DNA of 56,674 nt, taken from contig CAZGNZ010000029.1 in assembly GCA_964527215.1 (NCBI GenBank), forward strand, positions 1 through 56,674. Direction: 5' to 3'. Shown in pieces: positions 31,131 to 40,197 of the stretch. The translations under genes were made by a program, and so were the position numbers. Every line of letters begins with the position of its first letter. Position 1 is the first letter of the stretch. This DNA comes from CAZGNZ01 sp964527215. GTDB lineage: Bacteria > Fidelibacterota > Marinisomatia > SCGC-AAA003-L08 > JACNLC01. The notes under the pieces were generated by a model. It had not been told where the DNA came from. It was given only the letters and a program-made list of their open reading frames with translations, and did no database searches.

Positions 31131-32324
31131 TCAGTCCTCGTTATGTCCGTCAGAAAGTCCGGGAAATTTTTGTTTCAGGGGCGTACCTGTATTGTATATC
31201 AGGATACTGGAATGGTCCGGCAGCTGCCCTGATTCCTCAAGTTGTCTGACCGCCGCCCAGGTCGCTGCGCCTTCCAGACCGACACTGATTCCTTCACAGG
31301 ACATCAGCTCTTTCTGCGCATCCGATATTTTCGACTCACTAACCGAAACAGCCGTTCCGCTGCTCTTCCGAATGATGTCAAGTATCAGGAAATCACCCAC
31401 TGCTGCGGGTACCCGAATGCCGGTTGCACAGGTGAATGCATTTTCCCAGCGATCCGCTGACTGCTGTCCGTTTTGGAATGCTCTCACCAGGGGGGCGCAA
31501 TTCTCGGCCTGAACCACCACCATCCGCGGCTTACTTTCGGATATCCATCCTATCGCTGCCAATTCCTCAAACGCCTTCCACATCCCAATAAAACCGGTTC
31601 CGCCTCCGGTGGGATACACAATTATATCGGGGAGTTTCCAGTCAAACTGTTCCGCGATTTCCAGTCCCATGGTCTTTTTCCCTTCAATCCGGAAGGGTTC
31701 CTTCAGGGTGGAAATTTCAAAAAACCCATGCCTGCGAACCTGTTCCTGCACACTCCTGCCGCAGTCATCAATCAGGCCGTCGACAAGATGAACGTCCGCG
31801 CCGTACATGCTGCACTCGTCAATGTATCCGGACGGTGTATCGGACGGCAGATAGACATGGGCAGTCATTCCATTTCTGACCGCATAGGCAGCGGCAGCAC
31901 CTCCGGCATTTCCGGCAGACGGCAGAATCACATCTGTAATGCTCAGTTCCTTATGTCTGGCCAGGGCTACGGATAAGCCCCTCGCTTTGAAAGAACCGGT
32001 GGGATTCTGACTTTCATCCTTGATGTAAAGTTTCTGTTTTCCAATCTTTGCTGCCAGTTTGTCAAGAGTGCTGATGGGTGTGTACCCCTCACCGAGTGAT
32101 TTTACCCGAAGCGGATTTTCCACCGGCAGCAATTCATGGTAACGCCAAAGGTCACTCCGGCGATCAGCAAGATCAGATTTGCTCCAAATATTCTTCAGCT
32201 GCTCAAGGTCATACCGGACAAAAACCGGTTTCCGGCATGACGGACAAAGATTGATGATCTCATTCTTTGAGAATATCTGTCCGCAGCGGGAGCATTCAAG
32301 ATGGGAAAAGACAGATGGATTCAA
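31131..32324 (-). CDS. thrC: Threonine synthase
   Basis: A 397-residue PLP enzyme converting O-phosphohomoserine to threonine. An N-terminal zinc ribbon (CSRCGQIFSKNEIINLCPSC, residues 10-29) is typical of one threonine synthase branch. The PLP lysine is in DESQNPTGSFKARGLSVALA near 110. The phosphate loop is LPSAGNAGGAAAAYAVRNG near 137, and VYPTGGGTGFIGMWKAFEEL near 236 is the second glycine loop. A threonine dehydratase or cysteate synthase relative is possible, but the ribbon plus length favour ThrC. Confidence 0.82.
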   Translation of the reverse strand: MNPSVFSHLECSRCGQIFSKNEIINLCPSCRKPVFVRYDLEQLKNIWSKSDLADRRSDLWRYHELLPVENPLRVKSLGEGYTPISTLDKLAAKIGKQKLYIKDESQNPTGSFKARGLSVALARHKELSITDVILPSAGNAGGAAAAYAVRNGMTAHVYLPSDTPSGYIDECSMYGADVHLVDGLIDDCGRSVQEQVRRHGFFEISTLKEPFRIEGKKTMGLEIAEQFDWKLPDIIVYPTGGGTGFIGMWKAFEELAAIGWISESKPRMVVVQAENCAPLVRAFQNGQQSADRWENAFTCATGIRVPAAVGDFLILDIIRKSSGTAVSVSESKISDAQKELMSCEGISVGLEGAATWAAVRQLEESGQLPDHSSILIYNTGTPLKQKFPGLSDGHNED

Positions 32325-32442
32325 TGGATTTTATTCTGAATTTGCAGCACCGCCCTTGAATGAAGGCAGCACCGTTTTAAAATGTTCAATATACTCTGAA
32401 AAATGTTTTTTCATCTTTGTTTATCATGGAAAAACTACAACA

Positions 32443-32466
32443 AACCCCTGCAGCAATGCGGGGGTT
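32443..32466 (-). terminator. Rho-independent terminator after glyS
   Basis: On the minus strand AACCCCCGCA pairs with TGCAGGGGTT around TTGC, with a single mispair, followed by TGTTGTAGTTTTT. It lies 49 bases after the glyS stop and ends the topA-glyS operon. The rest of the 190-base gap between thrC and glyS shows nothing else. Confidence 0.75.
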
Positions 32467-32514
32467 CGTGCATATTTCATCCATCAGAATTTCCAGGCTG
32501 CGGCTGGTGAAGGA

Positions 32515-33990
32515 TCAGTCGATTCGGTCTCTTACTGCCTTGCATACTTGATCCGCGGATACCCGTACCTGTTCCATGGTGTCGCGATCCCGCAGCGTGA
32601 CGGTGTTGTCCTCCATGGTCTGATGGTCAACAGTGATTCCGAACGGAGTACCGGCTTCATCCTGCCGCCGATACCGGCGACCGATGGAACCGCCTGAGTC
32701 AAAAAATGCGCTGAATTCCTGACGCAGGTCGTTCACCAGTTTCCGGGCCATTTCCGGCTGACCGAGTTTGTTGACCAGCGGAAATACCGCCACGGTAATG
32801 GGCGCTACTTTTGGAGAAAGCCGCAGAATGGTCCGTTTTTCCCCTTTTACTTCTTCCTCCGCAAATGCATCAGCAAGAATGGTCAGAACCGCACGATCCA
32901 CACCGGCGGATGCTTCAACCACGGCCGGAACAATATGCCGGTTGTTGGGCTGATCGAAATAGTTCAGCCTTTTATTGCTGACTTTGATGTGCTGATCCAG
33001 ATCATACGTTCCGCGGTCCGCAATTCCTTCCAGTTCCGACCAGCCAAAATCAAATTTGTATTCCACATCATAGCAGGCGTTGGAGTAATGGGCCAGCTCG
33101 TCCTCCCCATGGGGACGCAGCCTGAGCTTATCCAGATTGATTCCCAGGGATTTGAACCAGTTCAGCCGTTCTTCAGACCAGTATTCCAGCCATTTTCCGG
33201 TATCTTCATGCGTACAGAAAAATTCCATTTCCATCTGCTCGAATTCACGGGTTCGGAAAATGAAATTGCCGGTCGTAATTTCATTGCGGAATGCTTTCCC
33301 GATCTGGGCAATCCCGAAAGGCAGCTTTTGGCGGCTGGTCGCCTGAACATTCAGGAAATTTACAAATATACCCTGGGCGGTTTCCGGTCTCAGATATACA
33401 ACTGAACTGGAATCCGCCACTGCTCCCATGTGCGTTTTGAACATCAGATTGAACTGACGCAGGTCTGTCCATTCACCCACGGTATTGCTGTGAGGATCAA
33501 TGACGCCTGCCTCCTTCAGGATCACCCCCGATCCGTCAGATATTTCATCCAGTTGGGCCACAATCGACTGGATGTGATCATCTTCAGACTGAAAGGAAGT
33601 GCCGGGCTCGAAAAGATTCAACGTCAGTGCTTCAATGATGTGCGGTTCCTGGTCTTCCAGAAGGTGGTCCAGCCGATACCGCTTTTTTGTGTCCCTGTTG
33701 TCCACCAGCGGATCGTGAAAATTCTCAACATGACCGCTGGCCTCCCATACCCTGGGATGCATGAGTATTGCCGCATCCATACCCACGATGTTTTCGCGGC
33801 TTGTCACCATGGACTTCCACCAGTCGTTTTTAACATTGCGTTTCAGTTCAACACCCAAAGGGCCGTAATCCCAGGTGGAACCCAGACCGCCGTAAATCTC
33901 GCTGCTTTGAAAAACAAATCCCCGCTGCTTAGACAGGGATGTCAGCGTTTCCAGAATTTTCCCGTCGTTTTTCAGATTGGCCATGATCAT
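32515..33990 (-). CDS. glyS: Glycyl-tRNA synthetase, dimeric class II type
   Basis: A 491-residue synthetase charging tRNA-Gly. FVFQSSEIYGGLGSTWDYGP near 26 is the class II motif 1 region. VYLRPETAQGIFVNFLNVQA near 200, RQKLPFGIAQIGKAFRNEIT near 222 (motif 2) and FRTREFEQMEMEFFCTHED are the eukaryote/archaea-like alpha2 type. HIVPAVVEASAGVDRAVLTI near 355 is motif 3. The C-terminal anticodon-binding domain follows (KVAPITVAVFPLVNKLG). ATG 33990 is chosen for the AGAAGG just upstream; it overlaps the topA stop by 4 bases. A second ATG lies two codons in. Confidence 0.96.
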   Translation of the reverse strand: MIMANLKNDGKILETLTSLSKQRGFVFQSSEIYGGLGSTWDYGPLGVELKRNVKNDWWKSMVTSRENIVGMDAAILMHPRVWEASGHVENFHDPLVDNRDTKKRYRLDHLLEDQEPHIIEALTLNLFEPGTSFQSEDDHIQSIVAQLDEISDGSGVILKEAGVIDPHSNTVGEWTDLRQFNLMFKTHMGAVADSSSVVYLRPETAQGIFVNFLNVQATSRQKLPFGIAQIGKAFRNEITTGNFIFRTREFEQMEMEFFCTHEDTGKWLEYWSEERLNWFKSLGINLDKLRLRPHGEDELAHYSNACYDVEYKFDFGWSELEGIADRGTYDLDQHIKVSNKRLNYFDQPNNRHIVPAVVEASAGVDRAVLTILADAFAEEEVKGEKRTILRLSPKVAPITVAVFPLVNKLGQPEMARKLVNDLRQEFSAFFDSGGSIGRRYRRQDEAGTPFGITVDHQTMEDNTVTLRDRDTMEQVRVSADQVCKAVRDRID

Positions 33991-36470
33991 TTTTTCCTTC
34001 TGTAGTTTCTGCGTTTTGCCGGACCTTTGGCGGCTTTTTCAGCAATCATGCTGACGGCGGTTTCCAATGTTATTTCTTCAGGATCCAGTGCTTTTGGGAT
34101 AGTGACATTTATTTTCCCGTTGGTGACATAGGGACCGTATCGGCCGGATTTTAATTCTATTGCAGAGCCGGAACTGTCCTTCCCCAGCTGTTTCAGCGAT
34201 GTGGTCTGGTTGCGGGTTTTCTGAGCAAGAAGTTCCAACGCCCTTTCCACGGTGAGTGTCAGCAGATCGTCAGGTTTCTGTATTTTCCGGTTGACCTTCC
34301 CGCACTTCATGTAGGGGCCGTAGCGACCAATATCAATCTGAATTTTCTCCCCGGTTTCCGGATGCGATCCGATTTCCCGGGGAAGTGAGAGAATATTTAC
34401 AGCGGTGTCAAGGGTGACATCTTCCGGCTTCAGCCCCGGCAGAAGGGATTTCATTTTCTCGCCGGTTTGAAGGTATGGCCCGTAACGACCTTTTTTTAAA
34501 TAAATGGGTTCTCCGGTTTCAGGGAACTCGCCCAGCTGATCCGGCTCAGCATTCTTTTTTTCAAAAAATTCCGTGACTGCCTCCGGAGTCAGTTCGCTGG
34601 GAACAAATTCCAGTGGTACCGCTGCCCGGTCACCGTCCCGTTCCAGATACAGCCCGTAGCGGCCGATCTTCAGGGCTGCTGTCACGCCTTCCCGGTCTTC
34701 AATGGTTTGGATGAGACGGGATTTTTGCTTGTCAAACTTCTGTTCAGTGAGAATTTTCAGTCCCGGGTGATCATCTTCTCCATAATAAAAAGTATCCAGG
34801 AACGTACTCTCTTTCAGTTCCGACCGGGAGATGGCATCCAGGGATTCTTCCAGATTGGCAGTGAATTCCAGATCCACCAGATCTTTGAAATGGTTTTCCA
34901 AAAACTGAACAACAGCATACGCGGTAAATGTGGGAATCAGTTTTCCAGCGCTGCGGTTTACGTATCCCCGCCGCTGAATGGTTTCCATGATGGAAGCATA
35001 CGTTGACGGGCGGCCGATTCCCCGGGCTTCCAAATCCTTGATCAGGCTGGCCTCGGTATATCGCGGTGTCGGCTTGGTAACATGCAGTACCGGTTCAAGT
35101 TTTTCACATTCCAGGCTTTGTCCGAGTGTCAGGGACGGAAGCAGGGCTTCACGGTCATCCAACTCAGATTCAGAATCCCGGCCTTTAACATACACCTTGA
35201 AATATCCCGGAAACTGAATGATGCGGCCTGTGGCCTGAAACAGGGCATTATCTGCCTGAATGCTGACGATGGTCTGCAGCAGTTTTGCCGACTTCATCTG
35301 ACTGGCCAGCGTGCGTGTCCAAATCAAATGATACAGATCCCAGTCTTTCCCTTTCAGATCTCCTTTGAGATCCTCAGGCGTTCTGAACCGGGTTCCAGCC
35401 GGCCGAATCGCTTCATGAGCTTCCTGGGCGTTTTTGACCTTGCTTTTATACGTTCGCGGTTTGGCCGGAATATATTCCTTCCCGTACAACTCTTCAACCT
35501 GCTGACGGGCAGCCTGTACGGCTTCACCGGATAAATGAACGGAATCTGTTCGAATATAGGTGATGTATCCGTTCTCGTAAAGCCGCTGGGCCGTCTGCAT
35601 GACTTGGCGGCTGCTCATACGCAGCTTCCTGACGCCTTCCTGCTGCAGAGTGGATGTAATAAACGGCGGATGAGGATTGGATGTCACAGGCTTCTGTTCA
35701 ATGTCCCTGACGTGCCAGTCTTCAGTTTTCAGCCGCTCGGACAGATCTCTCGCCTTTTCCCCCGACAGCACGATACGATTGGATTTCGATAACTTTCCAG
35801 TTTCCCTGTTGAAGTCTTTGCCGCCGGCGATCTTTTGATCATCCAGAGCAATAAGGTTTGCGGCGAAAACATCTCCGTTGGTTTTATACTGTCCTTTTAT
35901 GCTCCAGTACTCACTCTGTACGAAGCGGCTGCGGAGTTTCTCGCGATCCACCACCAGCTTGATGGCCGGACTTTGGACACGTCCTGCGGACAATCCGCCT
36001 TTGACGTTGTACCAGAGCACTTCCGAAACGGGAAATCCAAACAGGCGGTCCATAATACGGCGGGTTTCCTGGGCTGCCACCAGGTTGCGGTCCAGCTCCC
36101 TGAGTTCATTCAGCGCTTCCCGTATGGCACCTGCGGTCAATTCATGAAATACCAGTCTTTTATGAGGTATTTTGGGATTCAGCACTTCCAGCAGATGCCA
36201 GGATATAGCTTCACCCTCCCGATCCGGATCGGTAGCAAGCAGCAGTTCATCCGCTTTTTTCAGGCATTTCTTTAATTCCGTAATTACTTTGCGCTTGTCG
36301 GCAGAAACCTGGTATGTGGGCTTGAAACCATGTTCCGTATCAATACCCAGTTCTTTGTCTGGAAGATCCCTGATATGGCCCACGGATGCCTGAATATCAT
36401 ATTCCGGCCCCAGGTATTTTTTCAGGGTTTTTATTTTCGAAGGCGACTCGACTATGACCAATTTTGACAA
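33987..36470 (-). CDS. topA: DNA topoisomerase I
   Basis: This 827-residue type IA topoisomerase relaxes negative supercoils. I start it at TTG 36470, which gives the family opening SKLVIVESPSKIKTLKKYL and has GGAG 6 bases upstream; an ATG 15 codons earlier lacks this. The TOPRIM domain includes LLATDPDREGEAISWHLLEV near 85. The catalytic tyrosine is in NGYITYIRTDSVHLSG near 293. AYVSRAGK-type zinc fingers are absent. Instead the C-terminus carries repeated GRYGPY units (GRYGLYLE, GRYGPYLQ, GRYGPYMK, GRYGPYVT), the topoisomerase C-terminal repeat. A basic tail (KRRNYRRKK) closes the protein. It forms an operon with glyS. Confidence 0.95.
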   Translation of the reverse strand: MSKLVIVESPSKIKTLKKYLGPEYDIQASVGHIRDLPDKELGIDTEHGFKPTYQVSADKRKVITELKKCLKKADELLLATDPDREGEAISWHLLEVLNPKIPHKRLVFHELTAGAIREALNELRELDRNLVAAQETRRIMDRLFGFPVSEVLWYNVKGGLSAGRVQSPAIKLVVDREKLRSRFVQSEYWSIKGQYKTNGDVFAANLIALDDQKIAGGKDFNRETGKLSKSNRIVLSGEKARDLSERLKTEDWHVRDIEQKPVTSNPHPPFITSTLQQEGVRKLRMSSRQVMQTAQRLYENGYITYIRTDSVHLSGEAVQAARQQVEELYGKEYIPAKPRTYKSKVKNAQEAHEAIRPAGTRFRTPEDLKGDLKGKDWDLYHLIWTRTLASQMKSAKLLQTIVSIQADNALFQATGRIIQFPGYFKVYVKGRDSESELDDREALLPSLTLGQSLECEKLEPVLHVTKPTPRYTEASLIKDLEARGIGRPSTYASIMETIQRRGYVNRSAGKLIPTFTAYAVVQFLENHFKDLVDLEFTANLEESLDAISRSELKESTFLDTFYYGEDDHPGLKILTEQKFDKQKSRLIQTIEDREGVTAALKIGRYGLYLERDGDRAAVPLEFVPSELTPEAVTEFFEKKNAEPDQLGEFPETGEPIYLKKGRYGPYLQTGEKMKSLLPGLKPEDVTLDTAVNILSLPREIGSHPETGEKIQIDIGRYGPYMKCGKVNRKIQKPDDLLTLTVERALELLAQKTRNQTTSLKQLGKDSSGSAIELKSGRYGPYVTNGKINVTIPKALDPEEITLETAVSMIAEKAAKGPAKRRNYRRKK

Positions 36471-36586
36471 AACAATCTCCGATTTGGCTGCGAATTTATC
36501 CTCTGCTCCTTCCATTTTTTCAAGATTAAAAAAAAATAAGTTCAGAATCGGGAAGACGAAACCGTCAAACTATTCTAAATTGTGAT

Positions 36587-37384
36587 ATGACTATTCATGG
36601 ACAATTACTCAAGATGCAGACCCTGTATCATGATCCGATTCAATATGAACTGCCAATCGACGAGGCATCCGTTGCCGTGAATCCTCTCATCGGAAAATAT
36701 ATCACTTTCCGGTATTCCGGGAATATTTATTGTATCAACTGCGGCCGGAAAACCGGGAAATCCTTTTTTCAGGGATTCTGTTTTCCCTGCTTTCGGTCGG
36801 CTCCGGAAGCATCTGAATGCATCCTCAAACCGGAACTCTGCGAAGCCCACAATGGACTGGCACGGGATATGGAATGGGCCCGTGACCACTGCCTGCAGGA
36901 CCATTTTGTTTATCTTGCCGTTTCAAGCGGCCTGAAAGTGGGCGTCACCCGGTCGGCACAAATCCCCACCCGGTGGATGGACCAGGGAGCCTGGAAAGCG
37001 GTTAAGTTTGCACGGACACCCAACCGGTATCTGGCTGGCATGATTGAAGTGGAACTGAAGCAGCATGTGGCCGACAAAACCGCCTGGCAGCGGATGTTGA
37101 AAAACATGGTGGATACCGATGTTGATCTGTTCAGGGAACGGGAAAGGCTGGGAAAACTGCTGCCGTCCGGTCAGCAGACATATTTGACGGATGATGGTGA
37201 GTTGTTCGAATTTCAGTACCCGGTGACGGAATATCCGGTAAAAGTAAAAAGCGTCGGTTTTGACCGATTTCCTGAAATTGCCGGTGTTCTCATGGGCATC
37301 AAAGGTCAGTATCTGATATTTGATGACGGACGGGTTCTGAACATCCGCAAACATCAGGGGTATGAAGTAGAACTGAGTTACTGA
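36587..37384 (+). CDS. DUF2797 protein
   Basis: A 265-residue soluble protein. YCINCGRKTGKSFFQGFCFPCF near 50-70 (seen as INCGRKTGKSFFQGF then FPCF) is a CxxC...CxxC zinc-ribbon-like site. CEAHNGLARDMEWARDHCLQ and KVGVTRSAQIPTRWMDQGAW near 122 match DUF2797, a family whose middle looks like a degenerate GIY-YIG fold. YLAGMIEVELKQHVADKTAW follows. The function is not established. It is transcribed divergently from topA and is convergent with aroB. Confidence 0.75.
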   Translation: MTIHGQLLKMQTLYHDPIQYELPIDEASVAVNPLIGKYITFRYSGNIYCINCGRKTGKSFFQGFCFPCFRSAPEASECILKPELCEAHNGLARDMEWARDHCLQDHFVYLAVSSGLKVGVTRSAQIPTRWMDQGAWKAVKFARTPNRYLAGMIEVELKQHVADKTAWQRMLKNMVDTDVDLFRERERLGKLLPSGQQTYLTDDGELFEFQYPVTEYPVKVKSVGFDRFPEIAGVLMGIKGQYLIFDDGRVLNIRKHQGYEVELSY

Positions 37385-37407
37385 ACCGGTGGCTGCAGGC
37401 GTGAAAA

Positions 37408-38523
37408 TTAACCAGTGAAGGATTCGCTGCCGCCTGCATGGGCGATCAACCGTTTTATCACTGACAGTACCAGATCATCCGGAATATTTTCCCGAATTAC
37501 TGTTTGCCCAATACGCTCAAGCAGCACCCAGTGCAAACGACCGCGGAGATTTTTTTTATCTTTCCGAACAGCACTGCTGACTTCCTCGGCACTGATTCCC
37601 TCCAGCGATGGCAGCGGCAGATTCTGGATCAATTGATTCAGCCATACAGCCTGATCATTCGGCATCAGATTCATTTCCCGGGAGATTTCAGTCGCAGCCG
37701 CCATCCCCCAGCACACCGCTTCCCCATGCCGAAACCGGCTGAAACTGGTGACTGCTTCCAGGGCGTGACCAACGGTATGTCCGAAATTCAGAATTCGCCG
37801 AAGGCCGCATTCCCGTTCATCAGCGCTCACGATATCAGCCTTGATGCGACAGGCCTGCTGAATTACATACTCAATCACCAATCCATCAGACAGATGAATG
37901 ATCTGATCCAGATGTTCAACTGCATACTGTAAAAATCCTGCATCCCGGATTGCGCCGTATTTAATGATCTCACCGAGTCCGGAAATGATTTCACGCGGCG
38001 GCAAGGTGCGCAGCAATTCAGGATCAATCAATACCGCTTCAGGCTGTTTAAACGTACCGATGAGGTTTTTTCCATGCGTCAGATTGACCCCGGTCTTTCC
38101 GCCCACGGAGGAATCAGTCATTGCCAGCAGGGTAGTGGGAATCTGAACATACGGGATGCCCCGCATGAAAACGGAAGCCGTGAATCCCGTCAGATCACCG
38201 ATAACACCACCCCCCAATGCAAACATCACTGAACTGCGGTCACATTCCAGTTCCACCATTCGGGAGCAAATCCGTTCCAGCGTGGCAATGTTTTTGGTTC
38301 CTTCGCCTGAAGGCACTGTAATTCCATGAATATCCAGACCGTAGTCCTTTAAGTGCGCTAGCAGATCATCGCCGAACAGCGCCATCAGTTCAGGATGGGA
38401 CACCAGTACGGACTTCCCGGTCAGATCCAGATGATCCAGAACGGATTCAGGATGACTTAAAAGACCTGATGCTGCGGTGATGGTATAACTTCGCTTGCCG
38501 AATGGCACATTAATGGTTTTCAT
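37408..38523 (-). CDS. aroB: 3-dehydroquinate synthase
   Basis: This 371-residue zinc- and NAD-dependent enzyme makes 3-dehydroquinate from DAHP in the shikimate pathway. NAD-binding MFALGGGVIGDLTGFTASVF lies near 102, VPTTLLAMTDSSVGGKTGVN appears as IPTTLLAMTDSSVGGKTGVN near 132, and zinc-binding His is in RILNFGHTVGHALEAV near 246 with RHGEAVCWGMAAA after it. The length is normal. AAGGA lies 8 bases before the ATG. The start overlaps the aroK stop by 14 bases. Confidence 0.96.
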   Translation of the reverse strand: MKTINVPFGKRSYTITAASGLLSHPESVLDHLDLTGKSVLVSHPELMALFGDDLLAHLKDYGLDIHGITVPSGEGTKNIATLERICSRMVELECDRSSVMFALGGGVIGDLTGFTASVFMRGIPYVQIPTTLLAMTDSSVGGKTGVNLTHGKNLIGTFKQPEAVLIDPELLRTLPPREIISGLGEIIKYGAIRDAGFLQYAVEHLDQIIHLSDGLVIEYVIQQACRIKADIVSADERECGLRRILNFGHTVGHALEAVTSFSRFRHGEAVCWGMAAATEISREMNLMPNDQAVWLNQLIQNLPLPSLEGISAEEVSSAVRKDKKNLRGRLHWVLLERIGQTVIRENIPDDLVLSVIKRLIAHAGGSESFTG

Positions 38524-39046
38524 ATTGATCCTTCAAACGGGAGACAATCATATCCACCAGCTCAGGTACCGATTTTTGATCCGTATCTACCACATAATCA
38601 GCGGTGCTGAGATAGTATTCTTTTCGTTCTGTCCAGATTTCAAGGAGTCGTGCCTTGACATCTTTTGTGCGATGAAGCAGCGGCCGCCGGTAGGTGCTTT
38701 TGATCCGCTGTGCCAGTATTTCAGGTGCTGCCTGCAGCATGATCACCAATCCGGTCTCCCTTAGCAGACGGCGGTTGATTTCTGTGACAATGATCCCGCC
38801 GCCGGTGGCAACCACACAGCCCGGTTCAAAGGCAATATCCCGCAGCACTCGCGTTTCTTCCCGCCGAAACCGTTCTTCTCCAAAATACCTGAAAATATCC
38901 GGGATCGGCATTTTCATCGCTGCCTCCAGCCGTACATCCGTATCCAGAAACTTCAGTCCGATTTCCTTTGCAAGCTGATGCCCGATAGTGGATTTCCAGC
39001 AGCCCATCATCCCGATCAGGTAAATGTGCTGATCCGGATTCAGCAA
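38510..39046 (-). CDS. aroK: Shikimate kinase with an altered P-loop
   Basis: This kinase phosphorylates shikimate with ATP. I start it at TTG 39046 (178 residues), giving MLNPDQHIYLIGMMGCWKST; an open frame also reaches GTG 39175 (221 residues). Shikimate-binding LDTDVRLEAA near residue 34, the RREETRVLRDIA block and VVATGGGIIV near 80 are all present. RRPLLHRTKD is the lid with the catalytic Arg, and YYLSTADYVVDTD closes the fold. The Walker A reads GMMGCWKST: the invariant Gly before Lys is Trp, one base away from Gly (TGG versus GGG). The rest of the enzyme is intact, so activity is uncertain. It overlaps aroB by 14 bases. Confidence 0.88.
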   Translation of the reverse strand: MLNPDQHIYLIGMMGCWKSTIGHQLAKEIGLKFLDTDVRLEAAMKMPIPDIFRYFGEERFRREETRVLRDIAFEPGCVVATGGGIIVTEINRRLLRETGLVIMLQAAPEILAQRIKSTYRRPLLHRTKDVKARLLEIWTERKEYYLSTADYVVDTDQKSVPELVDMIVSRLKDQYENH

Positions 39047-39228
39047 GTAATCTTCAGGTTCAGTATTGTGCAAAACCGCCGTATTTCCATTGTGTTTGGC
39101 TGAAAAGGAGCTTGTTGGGACAGTGAATATACCAACGAATTTCTGTACGGATTGCCGTAATTTTTGGATATTCACTCAATGTCATTTAATCCACATAAAC
39201 AATGCAAACCAAAACCGGGGTTTTAAAA

Positions 39229-40197
39229 ATGGATGCAGTTATTATAAATCAATACGGATCCGCCGAAGTGCTGGAACTGCAGCAGATTGAGCGGCCTGAA
39301 CCGGGCCCGAATCAGGTACAGGTTATGGTACAGGCCTCCTCTGTGAATCCTATTGACTGGAAACTGCGGAACGGAATGCTTAAATGGTTCAGCGGCCGGC
39401 GATTTCCCAGGCAGATCGGATTAGATTTTGCCGGGACGGTCACACAGGCAGGGACTGGTGTAACAAACTATCAGCCCGGTGATGAGATTTTCGGGATGCT
39501 CCCCGCACTTAACGGCGGAGCTCTTGCAGAGTATTGTGTTGCGGATCAGGATTTTATTTTCGCAAAACCTGCCAATCTGAATTTCCGCGAAGCAGCCGCC
39601 CTGCCCCTGGCGGGACTGACCGCACTCCAGGGACTGAGGACCATCGCCCGAATCCGTCCTCAGGCAGATGTGTTCATCAATGGGTGTACTGGAGGGGTGG
39701 GTTCAATGGCTGTCCAGATAGCCCGTTTTTTCAACGCCCGCGTCACCGGTACCTGCAGCAGCAAAAACCGGCAGCTGGCAGAGGATCTTGGCGCGGACGA
39801 GGTGTTGGATTATCATGACATTACACTGCCGCCGGACGATTGCAAATACGATATCATTTTTGATGTTGCTTCCACAATGTCATACTGGGTTTCCACGCAT
39901 CACCTGCCCAGGGGCGGCACCTACCTGCGTACACTGCCGGACTGGGAGCTGTATTCCATTGCCCCCATCCTGTCCCCCCTGACAGCCAAATTCGGCAGAC
40001 AGATATGGGTTAAACCAAAAGCATCCGATCTTGAACTGCTCAGCGAAATGGCAGATCGCAATGCCCTGTTTCCCCATATTGAACACGTATTTGATATGCA
40101 GGATATTCAGGCCGCCCATCAGCTCAGCGAATCCGGACATGTGAGAGGAAAGATTGCGGTGACAATTTCTGAACAGACACAGGAGATCAAACCATGA
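39229..40197 (+). CDS. NAD(P)-dependent medium-chain reductase, quinone-oxidoreductase type
   Basis: A 322-residue zinc-free MDR-family enzyme. MDAVIINQYGSAEVLEL is the usual opening, so I prefer ATG 39229 to ATG 39202 nine codons earlier. VQASSVNPIDWKLRNGML near 40, IGLDFAGTVTQAGTGVTNYQ near 63, the LPLAGLTALQGL helix near 124 and the nucleotide loop INGCTGGVGSMAVQIARFF near 146 follow in order. There are no structural-zinc cysteines. It likely reduces a quinone or an activated double bond; the substrate is unknown. It overlaps the next gene by 4 bases. Confidence 0.88.
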   Translation: MDAVIINQYGSAEVLELQQIERPEPGPNQVQVMVQASSVNPIDWKLRNGMLKWFSGRRFPRQIGLDFAGTVTQAGTGVTNYQPGDEIFGMLPALNGGALAEYCVADQDFIFAKPANLNFREAAALPLAGLTALQGLRTIARIRPQADVFINGCTGGVGSMAVQIARFFNARVTGTCSSKNRQLAEDLGADEVLDYHDITLPPDDCKYDIIFDVASTMSYWVSTHHLPRGGTYLRTLPDWELYSIAPILSPLTAKFGRQIWVKPKASDLELLSEMADRNALFPHIEHVFDMQDIQAAHQLSESGHVRGKIAVTISEQTQEIKP

